This document shows positions 10,895-23,000 of a stretch of 64,000 bases of DNA, in pieces. Origin of the DNA: Microplitis mediator (lineage: Eukaryota; Arthropoda; Insecta; Hymenoptera; Braconidae); NCBI RefSeq assembly GCF_029852145.1, contig NC_079974.1, forward strand, positions 6,432,348-6,496,347, given 5' to 3'. The notes below the pieces were generated by a model, which saw nothing but the letters and a program-made list of their open reading frames with translations, was not told where the DNA came from and made no database searches. The number at the start of each line of letters is the position of its first letter. Within the stretch, counting starts at the first letter, position 1. The position numbers and the translations under genes were made by a program.

Positions 10895-12848
10895 ATATAT
10901 ATATATATATTATAACACAAAAACTAGACGCTAATTCCTGCGTTATAACTTCGTTCTCTGCCTTTAGCCTCCAGTCTCAATACGAACAGGGCGCCAGGTA
11001 ATTTTTATTACTGGAATCACCAAACCAGTAAATCATGAAATTTTGGATAATTTTTGATCTGTGGAATTATCACCAAAACCACGCATAAACAAAACTAGAA
11101 TTAAAACTTAACAAAATGCTCAGAACTTATTAGCAAAACCAAACGGAGACTGGAAAACTAAAAACAGAGTTACAGTATGCCATGGTGTCGCTCAGTGTGT
11201 AGGTTTATGGAGAGAGGGAGTGGTCCGGGTTACATCATTCCCAAAGTCATGTAGATTCATTTTTAATTTGCAACTTTTATTTAACAACAAATAATCTCAA
11301 AACTCTATTTAACAATAAATAAAATACGGTAGCTCAGTACAAATAATATTTCTCTCTATAACGAATGCTGAATATAATAAAATTAATCTTAACAGAAGGT
11401 GAATTGACATCTAAATGATACGTATCAACATCTCACAAATAAATCAATTAATTAACTAGAACTAGATTATAATCAAATAATATTGGGTAAACTAAAACGA
11501 TAATTATAGACTCGATACTCTAGAACATTCTCTTTAGCAAAATCGTAAAACTAACGTACATGGGTCTTATTTCGATGTTAATTAGACACTAATTGGTTTA
11601 ACAATCAAACATATTTCTTGTAATTCTTTTATAAAATAATATTAACAATGGAACATGATCGTGACTCTAAAAATATAACATTATTCTCATAATTCTCTCA
11701 GATATTGAATCTTTTCTTTAATTAAAACAGGAGCATAATATCTCAAGACTTTTGATTCGAACTCGATTAATTATTTATAATAATTATTTCATACCTGATG
11801 TCTGGTGAATAAATATCGAGTAACGTCTTACACTGTTTTTAAATAATACTTCTGTAACAATAATTTTAATCTGTATCTTTACGCAATGCCTTGAACTGTA
11901 GCGCCATTATTGCACACGTCTACTCGCGTCAAGCGACTAGAGTCGAATGCTCACGTCCATACTCCTCGAAGGTCTCCCTTCGACTTCTCTCTCTCAATTC
12001 TCAATTCTAAACCCCAACTCAATCTTATCGTTATCAATAACTGACCTCTATATTCTAAATTCTCAAATCCAACTCAATCTTTACTATAACGGTAACTGGA
12101 GGCTCAAGTCCTCACCAAACGTACTCACTAAACTCATTCTGAGGATGGATATCCTTGGCAGTTGCTCTCCTGGAACAGACTTCAGCTGGGATCATAAAAC
12201 TTATAAACTAAGTGACCTATGACTTCCTCAGCGGTACAAGTGGTCATGACTTGTCCTCTGAGGCCTGTCAGACTAATAATTTAAAAATGACCAAACGGCT
12301 TCCACAACAGCAACGGTCACAAAATTACTGTTGAGGCCTGCCAAACCAAAACTCCAAAACTGATCCCATTCTGCCTCCGTCAAATTCCTTATATACTGGA
12401 GCACTAGCATCCCAGCTAGACCTCTGCAATCAACCAAGAAGTCTCAGAGGGATAGAACTAGGTTCTATCATCAGATGATACCGGGTGACTAATTTAAGTC
12501 CCGCTGCACGGTAACACTGACTCGTCCACATACTCAAAATACTAAAAATCCAAAACTCAAACAGTCATTTTCCCAAACTTTAATCTCAAATCATATCCCA
12601 TAATAATTTCCCATAATTCTGATTCTAATTCTTATTTTCTTTATCCCAAAAATCCATAACTGTAGCCAGACGTTACTCCATATTTAATTCTTAAACTATA
12701 ACTTAATCAAAAAAATCTGTATAAAAATCGTAAATTACTGTAAGCTAAATTATAAGTCTTGAATTACCATGCTCGTAAATACAATAAAATTCGTTGGTGT
12801 TTGTGACGTTCACTTTGATTTGACCCCCATACGAAAAATAACGTCACA
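10895..12848. other. Unclassified repeat-like segment between two TA tracts
   Basis: After a short TA run, about 1.9 kb without a recognisable gene extends to the next TA run at 12849. Read on the minus strand it starts TGTGACGTT and contains TGGCGCCCTGTTCG near its other end. It may therefore be LTR material followed by a primer-site remnant. Short frames inside show no domain. Confidence 0.4.
10981..10996 (-). promoter_or_regulatory. Possible primer-binding-site remnant
   Basis: Minus-strand TGGCGCCCTGTTCGTA begins with the TGGCGCC shared by several retroelement primer sites. No LTR terminus of CA form lies directly before it (the sequence is ATTACC), so this is a weak call. Confidence 0.3.
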
Positions 12849-12860
12849 ATATATATATAT

Positions 12861-13888
12861 TAGGGTGCTTCGTTTCCGGCGGAAGTATTTTTTTCGTTGC
12901 TCATCAAGCAAAATATTGTTTTTTATGTTGAAACAAAAATTCCTGCCAAGTTTGAGCTCTTAATTCCAATCCTAAGTACATTCCATTTGATTTCAAAGAT
13001 TTCCCATTTAAAATGCATGTAAATTAAATTAGTTTTTTTTTAACTTTCTAATACTCCACTGCATTTTATGATATCGACGCGGTTTTGGTCGCAAATTGTA
13101 GGGCATTTGGTGTTCTTCAAAAGTGCCCGTAGTTACTTAGCTGTGATTCCAGCTGTTTTACTTGTGTCCGTTGCGGAAGTTATTTTTCCTATGGAATTGA
13201 CCTTTATTGGCTTGCAGAACGTAAACCAATGAAAGTACACTAAAAATGCTAATGGAAATTTTATAGAAAATTCCATTTCCTTCAAAAAAAGTCCTATGAG
13301 TCAAGTCGCCAAAGTCCATAGTTTCTGAGTTATAGTAATTTTAATAATTTGAAAAACAAAATATCAATTGTAATTGTTTTTTTTATATTTTATTTTTCAA
13401 ATTATTAAAATTACTATAACTCGGAAACTATGGACTTTAGCAACTTGACTCATAGGACTTTTTTTGAAGGAAATGAAATTTTCTATAAAATTTCCATTAG
13501 CATTTTTAGTGTACTTTCATTGGTTTACGTTCTGCAAGCCAATAAAGGTCAATTCCATGGGAAAAATAACTTCCGCAACGGACACAAGTAAAACAGCTGA
13601 AATCACAGCTAAGTAACTACGGGCACTTTCGAAGAACACCAAATGCACTACAATTTGCGACCAAAACTGCGTCGATATCATAAAATGCAGCTGAGTATTA
13701 GAAAGTTAAAAAAAAAGTAATTTAATTTACATGCATTTTAAATAGGAAATCTTTGAAATCAAATGGAATGTACTTAGAATTGGAATTAAGAGCTCAAACT
13801 TGGCAGGAATTTTTGTTTCAACATACAAAACAATATTTTGCTTGATGAGCAACGAAAAAAATACTTTCGCCGGAAACGAAGCACCCTA
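12861..13888. mobile_element. Foldback element: 1.03 kb near-perfect hairpin
   Basis: The left arm starts TAGGGTGCTTCGTTTCCGGC and the right arm ends with its complement. Each arm is about 490-500 bp and they match almost throughout, with scattered mismatches, around a short AT-rich loop near 13355-13395. No coding capacity. The TAGGG terminus fits the hAT-like end pattern. An 8 bp duplication cannot be proved because both flanks are TA-rich (ATATATAT left, ATAAATAT right). Transcripts would fold into long double-stranded RNA. Short frames at the ends run into the flanking TA tract and are not genes. Confidence 0.88.

Positions 13889-13971
<83 letters not shown>
13889..13971. repeat. (TA)n tract
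   Basis: A TA run between the foldback element and the next solo LTR. It gives long Tyr-Ile frames on either strand that are not genes. Confidence 0.95.
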
Positions 13972-13975
<4 letters not shown>

Positions 13976-14717
13976 GGAGGGTCAGCAGGTAGTTGAGGGG
14001 TACTCGTGGTACCGTCGTTATTATCACCATTATTTGGAGACATTTTTATTTAAACAATAAAATATCAGATAAACAACAAAATAATTATCGTCACGCACAA
14101 AAATTACTCTCGAGGAGATTTCACAAATGATTAAAGTATTACAAATAATCAAAGTATTACAATATGTTATAATTTAAGATTATCGTTACACAATATTAAG
14201 TATTCACTAAAGGCTAAAGATTACAATAACTACACTCAAATAACTATATGGATTATAATGCACAAGTATTACAACAGTATTCACTAATTTAATATACAAC
14301 TCAATCGTAGAGTTAACAAAGTATACGCGACAGTAAAATTAGACTTGAGAACGAATACACGGTCAGCAGGATACGAGGTGCTGTCGACTCAAGCTCAAAC
14401 AGAAGTGCGTTTGCACTCTGAACTCTTACTCTAAAAAAACTCTCTGTCTTTACCTGAAAGACCCAAACGAACTGCCTTATTCTATATTGCAATTATTTTA
14501 CTATCCTCTGACCGTGGCTACGTTTGGTGAGCAGATGCCACTCCAAGTCTAAGCCTACCGTCATAAAAATATTTTACAACAAGCTTAAAAAAATTTCCCA
14601 ATCCAATTAAGTTGTAAAATATTATTGTTAAGTATCGTTGTTTAAGAAAAATATAAACTAAAATGTAGTTGGGACTTTCCAAAGCCTCTGGAAAAACCCA
14701 GTTACAATTTTATCTCC

Positions 14718-14721
<4 letters not shown>
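13972..14721. mobile_element. Solo LTR in (TA)n, 750 bp
   Basis: Begins TGTCGGAG and ends CTCCGACA, a perfect 8 bp inverted terminus of TG..CA form, with TATA on each side. On the minus strand an ATG at 14043 opens a frame that reads without a stop to the LTR end (MSPNNGDNNDGTTSTPQLPA and onward). If the element runs on the minus strand, gag may begin inside its LTR. No partner LTR is visible. Confidence 0.75.

Positions 14722-14792
<71 letters not shown>
14722..14792. repeat. (TA)n tract
   Basis: Separates the solo LTR from the 3' LTR of the large minus-strand element. A matching TA tract lies at that element's other end (33143). Confidence 0.95.
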
Positions 14793-14794
<2 letters not shown>

Positions 14795-15205
14795 AAACGA
14801 AGTTGAGGTCCACCCCTTATAGGAGGGATGAATCAACCGTCCGTTACCCATTTAAATGAAATGGGCCCGTGTCAGCATTGTTGCTAATTATTTGGTAGTT
14901 GACCCTGTATTACTCGGTTCGTAGGGACCAGACGACCATTTGACCTTGATATTTATATATGCTATTAAACTACATATAAAGGATCGGGATTCATGGGGCA
15001 AAATTATATACAGATGGTATATAATAAATATAGACTTCAATTATTTGCATGATAAGCCACATGAGTATAATTTAATAATAGAATATGCACTAGGAGTTGG
15101 ATAAGCCATAATAATAGTATTATTGTACTTATCTGAGAGTTGTTGATTCACTGGTGCAGATAAAGATAAAATTACAAGCTAAGTCAATTGTGAGTCTAGT
15201 ATCAC

Positions 15206-17077
15206 TGTTCCGTCTAAAAACGGAAGTCGGTAAATAATTGTTATCATCATGATATTTGAAATTTAAATATTTAAACCGGTCTCCATCTATCGGTGTTAAA
15301 ATGCATCCCGTCGCCAACTCGGGTCGCACCACGAACGCGCGCGCTAAACATAGCGTCGGTTTCTCAGTGCATCTTCGTTGCACTCACGCCTTCAGCATAT
15401 CTCTGTCGTTTGGGTGTCTGATTTTTCCGTTCCGTCGAAACGACGACCCGGCGTTACCGCGTCTTTTCGTCAGTTGACCACAAGTCTTCACGCTGTCCAC
15501 ACCTACTGTGAACGTTCTTTTCGCTGCATTGCCAAGCCAATATTAAAAATAATAATAATTATTAATTATTTGATTATCAATTACGATTTCGTGCCATCGT
15601 GCCAAGATAAGTATTACTTAATACGGTTTCATAAGTTTTAATCATTATTTCGTAGAGTTTCACTAATATTTCGGGAATTGAATAAAGACCGGGTGTCGTA
15701 TTACGTCGTAGTAAAAACAAGCCGGGACTTGTTGCGCGTGGGTCTCACCCATCAAACATCGAATATTTAGTTGTGTTACTATTAATTATTCAATAGGATT
15801 GAATTCGGTATTTAATCTTAATATTCGTATTAATATTAAATAACAATCGATTCAAATAATATTGAATATTTAATAATTATTATCTTACATTAAATTCCGT
15901 CAATTCATCGATCTATTCGTTTTACATCTTAATTACCTTGCAATAACAAGCATCAATAATTATCATACATACGTGATAATCTTAATACAAATAAAACTAA
16001 AAATTGATTTGTTCGCGCTTTAATAATCAACGCATTTGGCCGTTGTCATATATATATCATATATAACCTCATTCGTATCATAGCCACGTGCTAACAACAG
16101 CCATCAATCCAATTGATGAGAATTTAATTAACTGCAGTTAAATAATAGCCTCTGTTGCAAACAATAACAATAATAATTTAACGTCGTCATATTGTCTTTG
16201 GAATATCCCATTACAATTTTGACATCTCAATTCATATCACCGATCTGATCAATCGGTAACATCGTCGCGACGCATATCATAACACAAACATCCCACAGTG
16301 GACTCTTACCATCGCATTAGTACCAAGTACTATTTAACTGTCCCACAGTGGACTCTTTAACATCGCATTAGTACCAAGTACTATTTAACTGTCCCACAGT
16401 GGACTCTTACCATCGCATTAGTACCAAGTACTATTTAACTGTCCCACAGTGGACTCTTTAACATCGCATTAGTACCAAGTACTATTTAACTGTCCCACAG
16501 TGGACTCTTTAACATCGCATTAGTACCAAGTACTATTTAACTGTCCCACAGTGGACTCTTACCATCGCATTAGTACCAAGTACTATTTAACTGTCCCACA
16601 GTGGACTCCTTAACATCGCATTAGTACCAAGTACTATTCAACTGTCCCGCAGTGGACTCTCACCATCGTATTAGTACCAAGTACTATTTAACTGTTCCGC
16701 AGTGGACTCTCTATCATTACAGTACACATCAACACACACACACACACATACATACACACACATCTCTATATTTCATTTTGTATCTATTGTTCAACGAGTT
16801 ACCCTCATTCTCATTATCTTAACATTCTCGATTTTTCATTGTACTTCTTCAAAGGGTTTTATGCCGTAGCGCTTTCCCTATTTTTTGGGTCAAAATATAT
16901 TCTTCGATTTTGATATACCCAAACCACGAGTTTTATTAAATAATACCTGTCATATCCTACCTATCGTTGTAAGAAGTTAATTACATTCCAATCACTAATT
17001 TAATTTAATTTACAGGTAAATTTAGAATTTAAATATAAAATAAAAATAAAAAGAAAGGGAACATTTTCCCACAAACA
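15206..17077. mobile_element. Nested solo-LTR-like element with 5 bp target duplication ATCAC
   Basis: 1872 bp, beginning TGTTCCGTC and ending CCACAAACA, TG..CA. ATCAC flanks both sides (15201-15205 and 17078-17082). The homologous LTR at 29960 shows the undisturbed site, CTAGTATCACAGTTGTCGG. A 5 bp duplication suits BEL/Pao or Copia LTRs more than Gypsy, but no coding sequence allows a test. It contains a 50/51 bp minisatellite. Confidence 0.85.
16291..16712. repeat. 50/51 bp minisatellite, eight units plus a partial one
   Basis: Units start at 16291, 16341, 16392, 16442, 16493, 16544, 16594, 16645 and 16695. Each reads TCCCACAGTGGACTCT, then TACC or TTAAC, then ATCGCATTAGTACCAAGTAC and TATTTAACTG. 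Two unit types, 50 and 51 bp long, are intermixed, so the array may have grown partly by two-unit steps. The last two units are the most diverged. Confidence 0.95.
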
Positions 17078-17085
17078 ATCACAAT

Positions 17086-17400
17086 TGTCGGAAATAACTA
17101 CAAGCAGGTATTGTAGGTGAATGTCGCGGCAGGTACGCGCTTCTACAAGCAGGTATTGTAGGATAATGTCGCAGCAGGTATGCGCTTCTACAAGCAGGGA
17201 TTGTAGGAAGAGGATACAGCAGATATGCACCTCTACGGGGTTGCCGTCTTCTATAGGCAGGTTCTATAGGCTAGGATTGCAACAGATATGCACTTCTACG
17301 AGCAGGTATCGTAGGATGGGAGGATACAGCAGGTATGCACCTCTACGGGGTTTCCGTCTTCTATAGGCAGGTACTATAGGCTTGGATAAGGTGTCATCAG
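17086..17400 (-). repeat. Variable tandem repeats inside the LTR
   Basis: Repeats of ACAAGCAGGTATTGTAGG and CTCTACGGGGTTKCCGTCTT alternate with TATAGGCAGGTWCTATAGGC. The homologous part of the plus element LTR (33655-34085) carries the complement motif GAAGACGGMAACCCCGTA in a different number of copies, so this LTR segment varies in length between copies. Confidence 0.75.
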
Positions 17401-17804
17401 ATTTACACTAGGATAATCATATTAGTCTATGATTACATTTTCTAAGGAAGTTCTTAGATACTACCGGATACTTAATCGTAAACGGGTGAAAATTAAAAGA
17501 GAGGGTTAAAAGTAAACTATATTTATTATAAAAACATAATGAAAGTGAAAGTGTAAGTAGTGAGTAGAAAAAGCTAAGACTATATATTATCAGCACGCAG
17601 GCCTTTTTATAGATTCACGACGGTGTTTATGCGCCGACGAGATGCGCATCCCTTTCATTAAAATAGCAATTGAAATGGGAATATTAAATATTAATAATTA
17701 TTAACATATAATTTAGCAGGTAATCACGGTAACATATGATAACGTATCTCGGGTAACAGTCTATTATCATGGTATGATAATGAGGTGTCTTAAACCTCGT
17801 TACA

Positions 17805-18560
17805 CCCCCGGGCCAGACTCGAAGTTACTCAGTAATTTTCTGTCGAAGAGAAAATAAAGAGTACCATGATAATAGGCAAACACGTACAACAATTATATAA
17901 AATAATAAATTAAATGTAATTAATACATAGTCAACTTACATGACTATTTTTCAGGTGGCATCATTGAGATTCATCAATATTTTATTTCTCGTAGAAATCA
18001 AAACAAATTAAAAAATGAAATAATAATAATTGAGCTACAAAGATCAATACTAATTATCACAACGTGTTTTGAGTTAATGGCAGGTAGCTTCAATATTACA
18101 AAAATATATTGTTCATTATATAAATTAAATTTTACCCAAACGTATATAAATAATTTTTTCATTTTTTGTATCATTTAATTTTATAACATTTCTATATACT
18201 CTCTTTTTTTTTTGTATATATTCTTTTAAATAATTTTAAATATTATTTTAATGTTATAGTACGTAATATAGATATATATTTTTTTTTGACAATATCGGTA
18301 AATTCGGTATAGTTTATTATGTATGTCTTACGGTATAATTAACTAGTAAGGCTGTCATTGGTTTTGTAGTCTGAGGCAAATGTACATATTTTTTTTTTAT
18401 AACTTGAGTAATTCATTGAATAAACAAAATGAAAGGTAATAATTTTTTTTTTTTTTTTCAATTTGGGTGAAGCCCATAAACTAATAAAAATTTTTTTTCT
18501 CTCTAATAATAATAACAATAAAGGAAAAAAAATAAAAATATAAGAAACTCGCTGAAACGA
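17805..18560 (-). other. 3' untranslated region of the minus element
   Basis: Between ORF3 and the 3' LTR the sequence is AT-rich without a frame. The last bases before the LTR on the minus strand are CTGGCCCGGGGG, the only candidate for a polypurine tract. It aligns with the 3' region of the plus element up to about 47620. Confidence 0.6.
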
Positions 18561-19361
18561 TTACCTCAGGTACGAGACACTCGGTTGAATGCAGGTGGTC
18601 TTCCTATGGTGAAAAAATGTCCACGGCTCCTTGGTCTTATCAGCTGATGTTCGACAGGCTCTGCATTCGGGGTCAAAATATGGATGTTGTGTTTTGTAGG
18701 CTAAGCAAAATTCCTTCATCAACTCAAAGCCAACAGATGATGATGGCAAATATGGACATACGTTGTTGTTGTGTCCCACTCTTAAGCAACTGGTGCAGTA
18801 ATCATCTCCGAACTTTGCATTTGTACATTCTTGATGTGAATGTCCATTCCGCTTACATCGTAAACACCCGGTAGACCCTGGTACTGATGAGAGTCTAGTC
18901 TCGGCGGTTTGAGTTTCCACTGTTCTGGTGGTTGGTGGTATTACTTCAAGTTTTTGACATAAGGTCCGCCGGTAGTTTCTCCAAGTTTCCTCGGACACGG
19001 TGTTGCGGAGATCGTAGTGACTTTCATGAGTTGATTCTCCGATTTTTATAGTTAGCGGAACGATGAATGGAACAGTTGAAAAATCAGGTTGTGTAGCAAT
19101 GACTGCTGCTTTCGGTATAGGCTGGGTGAATGATATGTCGTTTACCTCAACAAGTTTGCTGTTGGGCTGCTCATATACGATTGTACGTCGATGATCCCTT
19201 GTGACATGGAATCGGTATAACAAGTTTGGTGTTGTTGTGATATTTGGACCGACAAATGCAGGTGTCTTGAACGCAGGGTTGTTCCAGTATTGGCGGACAG
19301 ACGAGCGGTTGACAGCCTCTTCGGTCATCTTGAGTTGTTTATACGGAAGTCTCTCTTTCAA
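18561..19361 (-). CDS. ORF3: zinc-knuckle accessory protein of the retroelement (minus copy)
   Basis: An intact frame of about 266 codons lies where env would be. The ATG giving MTEE (19328) is the likely start, because the plus copy shares MTEE and the residues before it do not match. A conserved N-terminal part (RFHVTRDHRRTIVYEQPNSK, VPFIVPLTIKIGE) precedes three Cys-rich motifs. Two are CX2CX4HX4C knuckles (CLRCKRNGHSHQEC and CTSCLRVGHNNNVC). The third is YKTQHPYFDPECRAC, where the plus copy has Cys in place of Tyr. Roughly three quarters of residues match the plus copy (46581-47315), more than in non-coding parts. Upstream, on the minus strand, TTATTCACAG followed by AGTCTACCACCTG resembles a splice acceptor. 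Function unknown; nucleic-acid binding is an inference. Confidence 0.8.
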   Translation of the reverse strand: MKERLPYKQLKMTEEAVNRSSVRQYWNNPAFKTPAFVGPNITTTPNLLYRFHVTRDHRRTIVYEQPNSKLVEVNDISFTQPIPKAAVIATQPDFSTVPFIVPLTIKIGESTHESHYDLRNTVSEETWRNYRRTLCQKLEVIPPTTRTVETQTAETRLSSVPGSTGCLRCKRNGHSHQECTNAKFGDDYCTSCLRVGHNNNVCPYLPSSSVGFELMKEFCLAYKTQHPYFDPECRACRTSADKTKEPWTFFHHRKTTCIQPSVSYLR

Positions 19362-19443
19362 TAATCAGGTATTCCGTCGAGTGTCTCGACCGTTGGCAAC
19401 GTCCAGGTGGTAGACTCTGTGAATAAAACGAATAATTAATCAC

Positions 19444-20003
19444 TCAAGCACGACGGGCGGATCGTCTAGGCACTTTTAAATCAGATAGTTTATAAGTGCC
19501 CATTATTTTATTATTATTATCACAAATGGTAGCCATGCTTGTTGATACAAATTTGTTGATATAAAATGGACCGTTGCGAGGTGGAACGAGCTTACCAACG
19601 ATTCCTTCTGCTTTACGACTCAGTGTTTTTTCAATCACTAGCTCGGAAGCTTGCTTTTTCTTCGGTGGATTGACAGCGCAGTTGATGTTGCTGCTGATTG
19701 ATGACAGGCAGCCGAAGTCTGTGTTGAGTTCCGATTGGGATAGACATCGGATTGGAGAGCAAACGTTGTTAGCAATTAGGTGGCACCCCAAACTATTAGT
19801 GGAGTCGTCAGATGTGTACGAGTCAGATGAGTAGTCAGAACTGATGCTCTCGGATGTAAATTTATAATCCTTGGGTAAGGTTTGCTCGATGTTGTTGCTC
19901 GGCGCATCAGTTGTCCCAGGAACGGGTGTAATTGGTTGGAGAGGCGTTAAGGGTGGTAGGTATGCGTTTGCCCCTTCTTGTGTATCGAGTATACTACTTA
20001 CTC
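19444..20003 (-). CDS. Shortened pro-pol frame: linker fused to integrase C-terminal tail
   Basis: After the slippery site at 20004-20010 the -1 frame stays open to 19444. It reads AYLPPLTPLQPITPVPGTTD and CSPIRCLSQSELN as in the plus copy. It then jumps at about ASELVIEKTLSRKAEG into the integrase C-terminal segment (GKLVPPRNGPFYINKF, IGTYKLSDLKVPRR-like end). The protease, RT, RNase H and integrase catalytic core are all missing, yet the junction keeps the frame. The plus copy is deleted at a different place, so the losses look independent or successive. No enzymatic role is possible. No ATG is needed if it is made by frameshifting from gag. Confidence 0.65.
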
Positions 20004-20010
20004 GTTTTTT
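20004..20010 (-). promoter_or_regulatory. -1 frameshift slippery heptamer A AAA AAC
   Basis: On the minus strand CAACTCAAAAAACGAGTAAG places the heptamer in gag phase (tcA AAA AAC), two codons before the gag stop. The pro frame lies at -1. The same context is kept in the plus copy. Confidence 0.75.
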
Positions 20011-20090
20011 GAGTTACATTCACACTCGGTGACTAGTACTCCCACTTTACCGCATTTTATGCACAGGTCAACTCGTGGATTGATGAGAGA
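20011..20090 (-). pseudogene. gag: Gag C-terminal remnant (last Cys motif only)
   Basis: Reads INPRVDLCIKCGKVGVLVTE then CECNSKNE, matching the end of the plus copy gag. The rest of gag is deleted and the sequence jumps to leader DNA near 20090. A Val stands where the knuckle His is expected, as in the plus copy. Confidence 0.75.
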
Positions 20091-23000
20091 TAAAGTTTAG
20101 CTACCATTCGTGTATTATCGGATAAATGGTTTTAATACTTACAGATTATGGATGACTTATTTTTTTATAAAAATGTTTTTTTTTTTTTAATTATATGCAG
20201 GTTATAAATAAAGGATCCAGGTTATTTAATCTATTAAAGTAAACAAATGAAATTAACTATAAATTAAATAAATTGCAGGTTCGACCCACGTGGTGTATAG
20301 TAAAATTGTTACCTGGTAATATTTGTTATAATCAAATAGATTATGATATTATTTCAAAATAATAATTACTGCATTAATTTATTTAAACAATACTTGTGTA
20401 TATATGTGTTTTTGTTTAATTATTTATTTTTGTAGATAAATGCAAAACGATTAGCGTGGTAATGCACCAGCAGTTATACGTTAGGTAGGCTATATCGTAT
20501 AGAATGGTATATATAGCTACAATATCGATTTGTTAACGTTCGAGTATGAACATTAAGGGGCTGAGTGACTACTTTCACTTTTCAGTGTGGACAGATGGAT
20601 ACAGAGGAAGCGGGATGAAGTGATTGGCGCGCTGTCTGTGGAGCATGCGCACTCGCAGTTTATACTTTAGATTCGCTTTCGGTGGGGTCACTATACTTCA
20701 AAGTGATAAAGATGCTGTTGTTCTGCTGCGTTTATAGGTCATGAAAATATCCGCGTACGCTGAGCCGGGCCGCAGACAGAATCTCTGTCACAATGTACCT
20801 CTTGCAACTTGCTTCCGTTGCCGGTACAATTTTCTTTTAGTCAATGGCTGATTTCCGGTTATCTGTAATATATCGAAAAACAAGACTTAATATGTCTACT
20901 AATTTCGTTTCAGGTTTCTTTTGAATTTTACAGTTTTTAATTTATTATATTTTTGAGTATTTCAAATTTTATATTTTTAGTTTATTCTTTGGCTTTCAGT
21001 TTTACCGAGCAATAGAAAAAAGCAAAGTATATTATTATATTTGTTTTGAATGTTTTAAATTTTAACTCTTGTTTATATTTATATATTTATTTTATTATTT
21101 AGTTTTCAGTTTTACTGAGCAATAGATAAAAATATTTTATTAAATTTTGAATTCGTTGCGTATCTGGTTATTATCGGTTAAAAAAATTTTACAGGTACTT
21201 TAACATAGCAACTAGATAATATCAGATTTCAGTTTTTTATTTGTGTGTATGTTGAGCTCATAAAAAAGAATTTAATATTATCTGGAGTAATTAAATATTG
21301 CTCCAGATTTGTTTCTCGACTCTTCTTTATCCAAAGGAATTATTTTTAGTCGGTTATTATTATATTTGTTCAAATAGCCACTGGGTGGATAGTTGAATAA
21401 ATATAAGAGGAAATGCAAAATTATACACCACAAAGTAACTGAGTATGAGGAAAGGTAGTTGCGATGCGCTTGATCTTTGCTCGTGACGTCATGTCAGGTG
21501 AGAAGCGAGGGGTCATTCTATAGTCTGTCAAATATATTTTTATGATGAGTTAATATACTAAATTATGTGAAACGGTTCTTAACCTTTTTTTTTTTTCATA
21601 GCCAAGAGATTCTGAGTATTTGAAATTATGTTTTAATGCTTTTATTATTTATTTATTTTATATGTTAGAAGCTTCATTAAATTTTCTGTACATGCAAAAT
21701 ATGTATGTAAATTCGCGGTTTTCCAGAGATTTATTTTACATGCTGGTGGCATGATCAGTCAATTAGTTATCTGGTCCCTGATGCATGATAACTGACGATT
21801 TGACTTAATTAGTCAAAGATAACATATAATTTATAGATCTTTTCATGATCTGTACAGATCTAACGACTGTACTGGAGCTGGAAGCTCCATATTTCCAGGT
21901 CTGATAGCCAGAGGGGCTTGTATAATTATTTAAACAAATTTTGAATTACAATTATTTTATATTGGTTGCCAGAAGAGCTCAAATTATCAGATTCCTGGTA
22001 GATGTGCGCATGAGGGTTACGTGCACAGGTTCTTTGGTATTTTTCCGACGAATGGGTTTTAATATTTTATTAAATAATAATAAGATTTTTTTTTTCTTTT
22101 AAGGTATTTTATTTATGTGGTGAGGCCATAAAATTGTTGATAACAAATAAAATTTTTATTAAATACTTGGATATTGTTTTATAGTGAGACTATACAAACA
22201 ATATTTATTTATACAATGTTTAAACGATGTAATAATTTCTGGGATTATGGTCAGAAGCGGTGAAGCCGTAAACAGACAGGTTTAAATTATTTAATTAAAT
22301 AATACTTTACTACTACTCAGAGATTAATTATTGGATTGTTATGAAAGTGGTAAATATGCAGAATCCGGTAACTTTGAGATATTGAGTTTTTCAAGTTTTG
22401 AGGTAAAAATAATTTTTCATGCGTGATACCACAAGTCGGATCACGTGAACTATCGGAATGTGACGCTAAGAGGTCTGAGAGTTATATTTTCGGATAATTA
22501 TTTGAAATTTATTTTGAGTGACGTAATATTTTTCTATGGAATTTTAGCAATTGATCAAAAGGAACACTTATAATTTAATTATGGCTCAGAAGGAGATAAT
22601 TGAAAGTCTTTATGATTTTAATTTTATTGTTAAGCGATTTTAACATTTAAATAAAATCATTAAATGAAAAAAATTGCTACTGTTGTAATAATAATAAGAT
22701 AAATGCATACCAGGACTGGTTGGTGGTTAGGATGTTGGAAAAGTACGCATATTTGAAAATATAACAATATTTTTATTTGTCACAGCACAAATTATCACTG
22801 GGTTACAAATTAAATCGTTGATTTAATTTATCAATACTGTTAAATGTCTGAGTTCATGAATACGTAAATGATTGAATACAAATTATTGAATTGAGCTCGA
22901 GTAAATAAATGAATTAAAACAATTAAGTTGAGTTTAATTGAACACTGAGTTGATCGCAAAAATGTCAGAATGAAAAGTAACATGAAATCAGAGGTTACCG

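Larger units (their letters stand above)
14793..17804 (-). repeat. 3' LTR of the minus element, split by a nested element
   Basis: Minus-strand start TGTAACGAGGTTTAAGACACC at 17804 and end CAACTTCGTTTCA at 14793. The sequence at 14793-15205 continues at 17078 once the insertion 15206-17077 and one copy of ATCAC are removed, as comparison with 29544-29970 shows. Confidence 0.85.

Noticed and set aside
16291..16712. CRISPR-like regular array
   Set aside because: Units are contiguous with no unique spacers, and the setting is eukaryotic. It is a minisatellite.
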